DNA of 11,267 bases from Tritrichomonas foetus (Eukaryota > Parabasalia > Tritrichomonadida > Tritrichomonadidae). Numbering within the stretch: position 1 is the first letter of the stretch; each line of letters starts with the position of its first letter. Location: assembly GCA_001839685.1 (NCBI GenBank), contig MLAK01000101.1:1-11267 (forward strand), written 5' to 3'. Positions 5,471-11,267 of the stretch are shown here, piece after piece. The notes beneath the pieces are model-generated. The model did not search any database and was not told the DNA's origin. It saw only the letters and a list, made by a program, of their open reading frames with translations. The position numbers were made by a program, and so were the translations under genes.

Positions 5471-6937
5471 ATGAAGACAAAGCAAGGAATGCCCAAAAAG
5501 GTGATGAATCTTTTTAATACTATGAAAATTCAGCATTATGAAAGTATTAACAAAAACATTCTTCCAGAAGATTTTACTTTCATAATTGATGATCGAAAAT
5601 ATCTCACCAATAAATTTTTAGCAGATATTTTATCACCAAAGATAGCAAATTTGCATCGAGTTGATGCTTCACTTAGTACTTTTACATTTCCAAAATCTAT
5701 TTCTGATCCTTCAGGAAATTTCTCATTTTTCATAAATCTTATTTATTCAGGCAATTCAACATTTGATTATAGACAAATTGATTTCTATTTACAAATTGCT
5801 AGAATTTTAGAAAATGTCGATTTAGTAAAAAATTTTTTGAAATATAAAATTACGAAACATGAAATTTCACTTAGCGCTATAATTAATGATTTACTTCTAC
5901 TTGATAGTTTTGAAATTCGCGGTGAAGATTTAAATCTTAACAAATTTTATGGGAAAGTCATTGCTTTTGCTGCGGAAAATTTCATTCACTTAATGGAATT
6001 ATCTCATAATTCCAATAAAAAATCTAAAAAAATCAGGTTTAACAAGAAAAATAATGATTTATTTAGTATTTTATCATTAAATACCTTGGAAATGATTCTT
6101 TCACATGAAAATTTAGTAATCGAATCTGAAATTAAATTATTTAGCTTTATTCAGTCGCTTGTTGAAACAAGAGGTCCAGAATTCGAGGTTTTATATCAAT
6201 ACATTGAATTTGTAAATTTAACCCGTGATGAAATGAGTTGTTTGTGCAATGAATATAATCTCTATGGAAATATGAATCCATTTATATGGGATAAAATCGT
6301 TGAAAGATTAATTTCTGGCCAATTATCCAGTTTTGATATTCATACTTTTAAGCGATATAACAAAGGAAGTCAAAATCAATTATTTTTACCAAATTTAAAT
6401 GATCATCGTGATTTTTGTGGCTTTATTACATATTTGAATAATATCACACAATCTCAAAATTGCTCAGAAAATGGAACAATTTCTGTAACTTCATCATCAA
6501 CTCAAGTAATTGTCGGTGATATTGAACAAAGGGATACATTTGTTTGTAATTTGCATAATCTTTCGAGCAGAAGTATGTGGTCACCTAATGGTAAACCTAA
6601 TTCTTATATTCAATTTGATTTTCGAGACAGAGTTGTCAATTTGACTCATTATGTATTTTGCACTCCAACTGATGAAACACAGGATTACCCAAGATCATGG
6701 TCAGTTTATGGATCAAATGATAAACAAACATGGGAACTTCTTGATAAAAGAGTAGATGAATCACGAACAAATTCTTGTGATGTAGTTGTGTTGTTTGATT
6801 GTAATGAGAAAAACGATACTTTCTTTAGATATATTCGAATTCAATCTGATAGTCCATGCTGGAATCACTCACCTCGAACCAGATATTATTTTGATCTTTC
6901 TGGAGTTGAATTTTATGGAACAATGTTAAATACTTAA
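5471..6937 (+). CDS. BTB-BACK protein with C-terminal F5/8C (discoidin) domain
   Basis: The 488-residue protein has three parts. Residues about 33-125 are a BTB/POZ fold (EDFTFIIDDRKYLTNKFLA, then a conserved LIYSGN strand-helix). Residues about 130-285 are a BACK-like helical linker (IESEIKLFSFIQSLV). Residues about 330-485 are an F5/8 type C/discoidin beta-sandwich with W370, SYIQFDF, YPRSWSVYGSNDKQTWELLD, FRYIRIQ and the closing GVEFYG. BTB-BACK proteins usually act as cullin-3 adaptors that choose ubiquitylation targets. The discoidin domain takes the place of the usual Kelch repeats and would be the ligand- or substrate-binding part. There is no signal peptide, so the F5/8C domain is intracellular here. 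The first ATG (5471) follows TTTC, giving TCATGA; in-frame ATGs at 5489, 5504 and 5519 are alternatives. Such proteins form large families in trichomonads. The domain calls are firm; the E3 role is inferred. Confidence 0.88.
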   Translation: MKTKQGMPKKVMNLFNTMKIQHYESINKNILPEDFTFIIDDRKYLTNKFLADILSPKIANLHRVDASLSTFTFPKSISDPSGNFSFFINLIYSGNSTFDYRQIDFYLQIARILENVDLVKNFLKYKITKHEISLSAIINDLLLLDSFEIRGEDLNLNKFYGKVIAFAAENFIHLMELSHNSNKKSKKIRFNKKNNDLFSILSLNTLEMILSHENLVIESEIKLFSFIQSLVETRGPEFEVLYQYIEFVNLTRDEMSCLCNEYNLYGNMNPFIWDKIVERLISGQLSSFDIHTFKRYNKGSQNQLFLPNLNDHRDFCGFITYLNNITQSQNCSENGTISVTSSSTQVIVGDIEQRDTFVCNLHNLSSRSMWSPNGKPNSYIQFDFRDRVVNLTHYVFCTPTDETQDYPRSWSVYGSNDKQTWELLDKRVDESRTNSCDVVVLFDCNEKNDTFFRYIRIQSDSPCWNHSPRTRYYFDLSGVEFYGTMLNT

Positions 6938-6938
6938 A
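6935..6938 (+). terminator. TAAA overlapping the BTB gene stop
   Basis: The TAA stop is followed by A (TAAATC), again a stop/poly(A) overlap. Confidence 0.45.
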
Positions 6939-7092
6939 TCACACTTCCCATATAATAATGCAACTTATAATTTCTATTTTGTTGTATTTAGATATGATTT
7001 AATGAGTTATAACAATAGAATATTCAATAATTTTATGATAAAAGGAATTTTATTCATTTAAAAGTGGATTTTCATTTAACAGTCCAACAAAT

Positions 7093-7096
7093 TTTA
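7093..7096 (-). terminator. TAAA overlapping the tetraspanin-like stop
   Basis: On the minus strand the TAA stop is followed by A (TAAAAT), the same stop/poly(A) overlap as at the neighbouring genes. Confidence 0.45.
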
Positions 7097-8164
7097 TACA
7101 ACGTCAACGTCTGATAGTGGTATTCCATTTGATTTCTTTCCTGATCCAGATTGTGAACCACGACCAGATGCTTCTATAATTTTATATTGCTTTGTAACTT
7201 TATCAAATGGATTAATTATCATTAAAAGAATTTGTGCAAGCATAACAATGAAAAATCCTGCACAATTGAGTCCCAGAAAAATCGAATTTATTTCATAAAA
7301 TGCTGAAAAACTGTCAACATTTATTTTTTGGCGATTTTTCTCTGCATCATACTTCAGTTTTTCATTCTCAGTCATTTCCGCTACTTTCTGACTATATGTT
7401 CGATTAATCCTAAATGCATAACACCAATAATTTTTAAAATTCTTTGAATTCCATCCACCAATGCATTCTGATGCATGTAGATCAAAGTTACATGGGTCAA
7501 CTCCTATAACGGTGCTCGAATTCCAGTTTATTACACACGATGCAACAGAATAGAAATTCTTGTTATGAACAAAGGTGACATAAAAATCTGGTAAATCCAA
7601 TGTTATCGGTAAATTATAAGTAACATTATAAATTTCAGTAGTTGGGTTATCCATCCATGCAATTTCTGCTACAGTTCCATTAGCTTTTGTTTGAAGCCCA
7701 GGATAATATGTATCTATATAATTCTTAAATTCATTATCTTTATAATAGTCATATATTGATGGGATGATTGCATCACCATATTTGGTCAATGATAATGCAA
7801 ATATTTGTAGGATTATTGTTCCAAGAAAACATAGAAATGTTAAAATCCACATAACTAAAGAGGCAACTTTTGGATAATGCTTTATATCGAATGAAATTGA
7901 TATTCCGAGGAGAACAACAGTGAATACACCACATGATACAATTGCGATATTAATTTTACTTATTTTTTGATTCATCCCATATCCATAGATTTTAAATTTA
8001 TTATCATCACCGTATTTTCCATTATAAGCGATCATACCAACTAGAGAGACACTTAATAAGGTTGCACCTGATCCAAAAACAAATACAATTAGGTGAGGCC
8101 ATGGACATATAGGCATCTTTCGTGATAAATGAAACCGATCATCTTCACAGAAATTCAATACCAT
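7094..8164 (-). CDS. Tetraspanin-like four-TM membrane protein
   Basis: The 356-residue product has four hydrophobic helices, TM1 about 24-46, TM2 about 71-91, TM3 about 101-125 and TM4 about 293-317. This leaves a short first loop and a large loop (about 126-292) between TM3 and TM4, the tetraspanin plan. The large loop holds four Cys (210, 225, 234, 248), enough for two disulfides, and N-glycosylation sequons at N162, N180, N215 and N254, so it is probably extracellular. The tetraspanin CCG signature is absent and the loop is longer than usual, so it is a divergent member or a look-alike. The C-terminal tail (about 318-356) is cytosolic and rich in Ser and Gly. Trichomonad tetraspanins sit in the plasma membrane and extracellular vesicles and are linked to adherence. 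The start is uncertain: M17 (8116) also has a good initiator 14 nt upstream and gives a short MPICPWPHL N-terminus, whereas the long start is preceded by an out-of-frame ATG. Confidence 0.75.
   Translation of the reverse strand: MVLNFCEDDRFHLSRKMPICPWPHLIVFVFGSGATLLSVSLVGMIAYNGKYGDDNKFKIYGYGMNQKISKINIAIVSCGVFTVVLLGISISFDIKHYPKVASLVMWILTFLCFLGTIILQIFALSLTKYGDAIIPSIYDYYKDNEFKNYIDTYYPGLQTKANGTVAEIAWMDNPTTEIYNVTYNLPITLDLPDFYVTFVHNKNFYSVASCVINWNSSTVIGVDPCNFDLHASECIGGWNSKNFKNYWCYAFRINRTYSQKVAEMTENEKLKYDAEKNRQKINVDSFSAFYEINSIFLGLNCAGFFIVMLAQILLMIINPFDKVTKQYKIIEASGRGSQSGSGKKSNGIPLSDVDVV
8128..8132 (-). promoter_or_regulatory. Internal initiator-like TCATT supporting Met17
   Basis: On the minus strand TCATT puts +1 at 8130, 14 nt before the ATG of Met17 (8116-8114), with no ATG between. 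It lies inside the longer reading frame and supports a shorter protein. Confidence 0.3.
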
Positions 8165-8171
8165 TACCCAT
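8145..8171 (-). other. Eight-codon out-of-frame uORF at the tetraspanin-like start
   Basis: An ATG 7 nt before the annotated start opens an 8-residue frame (MGNGIEFL, stop at 8147-8145) that overlaps the main start in another frame. Any transcript starting upstream of 8171 would meet it first, which would lower translation from 8164 or mean that Met17 is used. Confidence 0.4.
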
Positions 8172-8189
8172 GTGATCGCGATTCAATGA
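8171..8189 (-). promoter_or_regulatory. Two initiator-like motifs before the tetraspanin-like gene
   Basis: On the minus strand TCACA (8175-8171, +1 at 8173) is 9 nt and TCATT (8189-8185, +1 at 8187) is 23 nt before the ATG at 8164. Both fit TCAYW. The 23-nt spacing matches the ribulokinase gene. Confidence 0.4.
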
Positions 8190-8399
8190 TTTATTCTCGA
8201 TCGGAATAGAAAACATTAATAATATTTCTGATTAATTCAAGTTCGTTTGGTTTATATCATCGAAATTCTGAAGCACAAATGATTATTTCTGAATTCATCT
8301 GAAAGTTTGGAGATATGAAATGATCTAGATTTTTGATCAAGAAAGATGTACACCGAATTGATTAGAGAATGTAAATAGATCCAAAGAAAGGTTTCTATC

Positions 8400-8492
8400 A
8401 TGTCCATCATTGCTACCACTTTATTAATTCTCCTTTCCCTCTTTTATTTTCTGTTTTTCATATTTCTTTTAAATTATTACATAAATATATAA
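8400..8492 (+). CDS. Doubtful 30-residue hydrophobic peptide ORF
   Basis: ATG at 8400 opens 30 codons ending in TAA. The product is MSIIATT followed by an almost wholly hydrophobic run ending LLNYYINI, like a minimal single-TM peptide. The start context is TATCATG, resembling the TCATGA starts of the chromodomain and BTB genes. The C- and T-rich codons may simply reflect a pyrimidine tract, and no TAAA follows the stop. No family is recognised. Confidence 0.15.
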   Translation: MSIIATTLLILLSLFYFLFFIFLLNYYINI

Positions 8493-8770
8493 GTTAGACT
8501 CTTTTTTACCACAATCCATGATGAGAATTGCATTTAGATGTATCTTAATATTTAAACAGTAGTATTTCTTAATTTTCTGATTTGCTAAACATGATTTTTT
8601 CGCTTCGTTGTTTACAAGCAACATCTGACAATATATACTGTAATTTACGATATTTTAGGGAAATTAATGAGTAGATAATTCAAAATACATTTAGCGTTAT
8701 TTAAATCTGAGATTCAATTTGGATCAAAAAATATCAAAAGGTAGAAATTGAAATTATAAAAACAATAAAT

Positions 8771-8776
8771 TTTATT
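8771..8776 (-). terminator. AATAAA/TAAA overlapping the ribulokinase stop
   Basis: On the minus strand the last codons read AAA TAA AA, so AATAAA and TAAA both overlap the TAA stop (8774-8772). Confidence 0.5.
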
Positions 8777-10436
8777 TAGAACATTTTCTCCGCAAGTTTT
8801 TCAAGTCTTTCATAACATTAGTTTCTCTTCCAAAGAATTCATGCATCTTGAAATATTGTTTAAATAATTCATTATACAATGAAACATTTTGTGGTTTAGG
8901 GGTGTAAACACTCCTTATACCTGGTTTAAATGCTTCTGTTGCTTTTTCGATTGATTTGTAATGACCAGAAGCAACTGCACCCAAAATAGCAGATCCCATA
9001 GCAGTTGCGTTTTGAACATCAACCACTTTTATTTCTTTATTTAGAACATCAGCATAAGTTTGCATCACAAAAGCGCTTTTTTCCGCAATTCCACCTGTTG
9101 CAACAATTTCGTTTACATTTGCTCCATGATTGACAAAGTTTTCAATAATCACACGCTCACCATAGGCAACTGCTTCAACCAAAGCTTTATAAATTTCAAT
9201 TGAGCTTGTTGTTAATGTCATTCCAACTAAACAGCCAGATAAATTAGAATTTCCAAGAATAGATCTATTTCCATTCCACCAATCAAGAGCAACTAAACCT
9301 GATTCACCTGGCTTAATTTTACTTGCTTCTTGATCAAGATATTCTAGTATTGGAATGCCTTTCTTTTTAGCTTTTTTGTGCAGATCGTATGAAACGCATT
9401 TCTTCGAGAACCATTTGAAATGATCACCTAAACAGCATTGTCCAGCTTCTAAACCAAAATGATTTGGTAAAATTCCATCTTCACAGTTGCCACAGATTCC
9501 AGGAATTGCAGTTCTATTTTTTGTCACTAATTCACTCACGCCAGATGTTCCAAACACGATTAGTAATGTGTCTGGCTTTGTAACACCTGCACCAAAGAAA
9601 GCAACATGACCATCACCTGCAGCAACAGCAACTGATGTTCCTTCTTTCAATGTAGTAAGTTTTGCTGCACTTTGTGTGATTGTTCCAGCTTTTGTACCTA
9701 ATGCATATATATCTTTTGATAACTTTTCATCAACAACATTTTCCATTCTGTCATCGACATCTTTCCAAAAATCATTCGATGGGTATCCAATACCTTTTTG
9801 CCATAGTGCTTTATATCCAGCAGTGCAAGAGTTTCTTTTCTCTTTTCCAGTTAGTAATAAAGTTATCCAATCTGCTAATTCAATGAACATATCACATGCA
9901 TTATATACTTCTGGTGCTTCTTCCAAAGTTTCCATAATTTTCGGAAACATCCACTCAGAGGATACAATGTCACCATATTGTTTGAGAAATGGTTCATTTC
10001 GCTTTTTGGCAATTTCTGCAATTTTGTCTGCATACTTTTGTGGAGAATGATGCTTCCATAGTTTCACATAAGCATGCTTGTTGTCTTTGAATTCATCAAT
10101 GAAACATAAAGGGGTTCCGTCTTTTTTGATAGGAATCATTGTGCATTCTGTAGCATCTGTTCCAATGCCAACTACATCTTCGGCATCAACGTTGGCAATT
10201 CTGAGAACCTCAGGAATGACATACGCCAAGCAATCCAGATAATCCTGTGGGTGCTGAAGAGCCCAGTCCGGCGGAAGAGGTGAGACACCATCTGGCATGA
10301 ACTTATCCATGACTCCGTGTGAATAATCCTTCGTGGCTGTGCTGACAACTTTTCCATTATTTACGTTCACGAGAACAGCGCGGCATGTGAGTGTTCCGTA
10401 ATCGACACCTATTACGTATTGATTGTTTGATTTCAT
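8772..10436 (-). CDS. araB: L-ribulokinase (AraB type, FGGY kinase)
   Basis: The 554-residue FGGY-family sugar kinase would phosphorylate L-ribulose (and probably ribulose or ribitol) with ATP in the cytosol, feeding the pentose phosphate pool. The N-terminal actin-like half starts VIGVDYGTLTCRAVLVNV and has WALQHPQDY (59-67), IGTDATECTMIP (91-102), YVKLWKHH (123-130) and NSCTAGYKALW (202-212), all typical of bacterial AraB. The C-terminal half has the catalytic Asp in GDGH (D275), the FGTSG loop (295-299), LDWWNGNRSIL (384-394) and the ATP-site ATGGIAEK (446-453). It ends with the AraB-like YF-MHEFFGR tail. The length is normal for AraB. I find no araA or araD partner. Resemblance to Bacillota-type AraB and its absence from most eukaryotes suggest transfer from bacteria. 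The first ~270 coding bases are clearly richer in G and C than the rest. The start follows TCAAA, and TCACT lies 23 nt upstream. Confidence 0.92.
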   Translation of the reverse strand: MKSNNQYVIGVDYGTLTCRAVLVNVNNGKVVSTATKDYSHGVMDKFMPDGVSPLPPDWALQHPQDYLDCLAYVIPEVLRIANVDAEDVVGIGTDATECTMIPIKKDGTPLCFIDEFKDNKHAYVKLWKHHSPQKYADKIAEIAKKRNEPFLKQYGDIVSSEWMFPKIMETLEEAPEVYNACDMFIELADWITLLLTGKEKRNSCTAGYKALWQKGIGYPSNDFWKDVDDRMENVVDEKLSKDIYALGTKAGTITQSAAKLTTLKEGTSVAVAAGDGHVAFFGAGVTKPDTLLIVFGTSGVSELVTKNRTAIPGICGNCEDGILPNHFGLEAGQCCLGDHFKWFSKKCVSYDLHKKAKKKGIPILEYLDQEASKIKPGESGLVALDWWNGNRSILGNSNLSGCLVGMTLTTSSIEIYKALVEAVAYGERVIIENFVNHGANVNEIVATGGIAEKSAFVMQTYADVLNKEIKVVDVQNATAMGSAILGAVASGHYKSIEKATEAFKPGIRSVYTPKPQNVSLYNELFKQYFKMHEFFGRETNVMKDLKNLRRKCSK

Positions 10437-10456
10437 TTTGATGCTAAGATTCGAGG

Positions 10457-10461
10457 AGTGA
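10457..10461 (-). promoter_or_regulatory. Initiator-like TCACT before ribulokinase
   Basis: On the minus strand TCACT puts +1 at 10459, 23 nt before the ATG at 10436, the same spacing as the outer motif of the tetraspanin-like gene. Confidence 0.4.
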
Positions 10462-10746
10462 AGTTTAAAATTTTGATTTTTTTTGAATGAAAATCGATAT
10501 TCAGAATCTTTAGGAAATTATAGAATTTATTTGAGTTGAATTGAAAGGGGAAAGATGATGTAGGTTGTAATCATTTCAAAAAAGGAAATAACTTTATCAA
10601 TTCCTTTTTAGATCCATTATTTAATATAAGAAATATCTTTTTGATTCACATTTCCTTTTTATATTAGAACACTTTATCATGATTTAGATACTTAATATTA
10701 CAATATAATATTTATTATATTTCTTTTTCGTGATTTTCAATAACCA

Positions 10747-10820
10747 TTTCGAAAGAAACAGTAATTGAATGTTTATAAAATCTTCGACTTTTTCAAATAT
10801 AACATTGAATTCTTTCGAAA
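10747..10820. repeat. 11-bp inverted repeat around TTTCGAAA
   Basis: TTTCGAAAGAA (10747-10757) and TTCTTTCGAAA (10810-10820) are exact reverse complements 52 bp apart, and each contains the 8-bp palindrome TTTCGAAA. They lie about 310-385 bp upstream of ribulokinase and could be paired factor sites. Confidence 0.5.
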
Positions 10821-11026
10821 CATCGAATTAAGATATGCCGCAATATAAAGAAATTCATTTATTGCAGTAAATGATATTTAAAATTGTATTAAATTAATAT
10901 ATTTTATATAAGATAATATGTTATATATCATACTATGTTTTTATGAAATAATATTTCTTAATAAATGAGATATATCCATTAAAATCTTTGATATGCATCT
11001 TTTCAAATGATTCATATTTTCAATCA

Positions 11027-11063
11027 TGTCAGTCTCTTTTTTTGAATGTGTCAGTCTCTTTTT
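11027..11063. repeat. Direct repeat TGTCAGTCTCTTTTT
   Basis: Two exact 15-bp copies (11027-11041 and 11049-11063) with a 22-bp period and a short AT-rich spacer. They may be a small duplicated regulatory element for a gene beyond the right edge; the role is unknown. Confidence 0.6.
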
Positions 11064-11227
11064 CAAAAAATTTCTAATATTATTTATCGCCCTGTAATTC
11101 CAGAAAACTGATCATTTTTTGATATATTTCAATGATAAATGATGTAATAAAGACAAAAATCTGAGTAAAAAAGAAAATAATTTCAATTACATGGATCTTA
11201 GTCACAATATTATATATTATGTTTGAG

Positions 11228-11267
11228 TCATTACCACCCCCTATAAATATCCAGAAATGAAACCAAC
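11228..11267 (+). other. Possible start of a gene running off the right edge
   Basis: TCATT (11228-11232, +1 at 11230) is followed by a C-rich stretch, TATAAATA and an ATG at 11257 that opens MKP before the window ends. The 27-nt spacing resembles the 23-25 nt seen at three other genes. There is far too little sequence to know if this is coding. Confidence 0.15.

Larger units (their letters stand above)
8165..8771. other. Intergenic region between two minus-strand genes
   Basis: This spacer holds the 5' side of the tetraspanin-like gene and the 3' side of ribulokinase. It contains the initiator-like motifs at 8171-8189, a pyrimidine-rich tract at about 8408-8470 and the doubtful 30-codon ORF. 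I see no further gene, RNA gene or strong repeat. Confidence 0.6.
10437..11267. other. AT-rich right-hand intergenic region
   Basis: Upstream side of ribulokinase. It has a TTTCGAAA-based inverted repeat (10747-10820), a 15-bp direct repeat (11027-11063) and strongly AT-rich stretches around 10680-10730 and 10870-10960. No frame on either strand looks coding until a possible ATG at 11257. Confidence 0.6.

Noticed and set aside
5536..5733. 65-codon minus-strand frame inside the BTB gene
   Set aside because: Antisense shadow of the BTB domain coding sequence.
9676..10050. Two overlapping plus-strand frames (up to 124 codons) inside ribulokinase
   Set aside because: Antisense shadows; the minus-strand kinase explains the sequence fully.
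10172..10357. 61-codon minus-strand frame in the 5' part of ribulokinase
   Set aside because: Alternative-frame shadow of the kinase in its GC-richer 5' end.
11080..11130. Short protein-like frame (YRPVIPEN, stop, SFFDIFQ)
   Set aside because: Only about 20 codons with stops on both sides; too short to separate from chance.

Overview
The window reads as nuclear DNA of an AT-rich protist. The best fit is a parabasalid (trichomonad), possibly Tritrichomonas or a relative. This rests on five things: long intron-free genes with very AT-rich spacers; a BTB/BACK protein carrying a C-terminal F5/8C (discoidin) domain, a combination I associate with trichomonads; bacterial-looking metabolic genes (cysteine synthase, L-ribulokinase) set among eukaryotic genes (chromodomain, tetraspanin-like, TRAPP-like); TCAYW initiator-like motifs a few to about 25 nt before most start codons; and TAAA or AATAAA overlapping or close to every stop codon. 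The species cannot be fixed from the sequence alone. There is no tRNA, rRNA, CRISPR array or intact transposon that I can support.

Layout, left to right. 14-2326 (+) encodes a 770-residue protein with an alpha-solenoid-like first half and a beta-rich C-terminal half, possibly a TRAPP II (Trs130/TRAPPC10) relative. 2400-2540 (+) is a small membrane-peptide ORF that has its own initiator and poly(A) motif. 2603-3007 (-) is a small HP1-like single-chromodomain protein. 3008-4138 is a 1.1 kb divergent spacer with palindromes, including a perfect 14-bp hairpin, and a possible coding fossil. 4139-5035 (+) is a CysM-type cysteine synthase. 5036-5470 holds what looks like the remains of a membrane-protein gene. 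5471-6937 (+) is the BTB-BACK-F5/8C protein. 7094-8164 (-) is a tetraspanin-like four-TM protein, convergent with the BTB gene across 156 bp. 8165-8771 is a spacer with one doubtful 30-residue hydrophobic ORF. 8772-10436 (-) is an L-ribulokinase (AraB type). 10437-11267 is an AT-rich spacer with short repeats and perhaps the first codons of another gene at the right edge.

The genes do not form a pathway or operon. They look like independent monocistronic units with short leaders and tails, as is usual in trichomonads. Two of them, cysteine synthase and ribulokinase, are candidates for old or recent acquisition from bacteria. I see no defence system or other clearly new multigene system. The most novel-looking items are the small ORF at 2400, the decayed membrane-protein frame at 5036-5452 and the palindrome cluster at 3159-3248.
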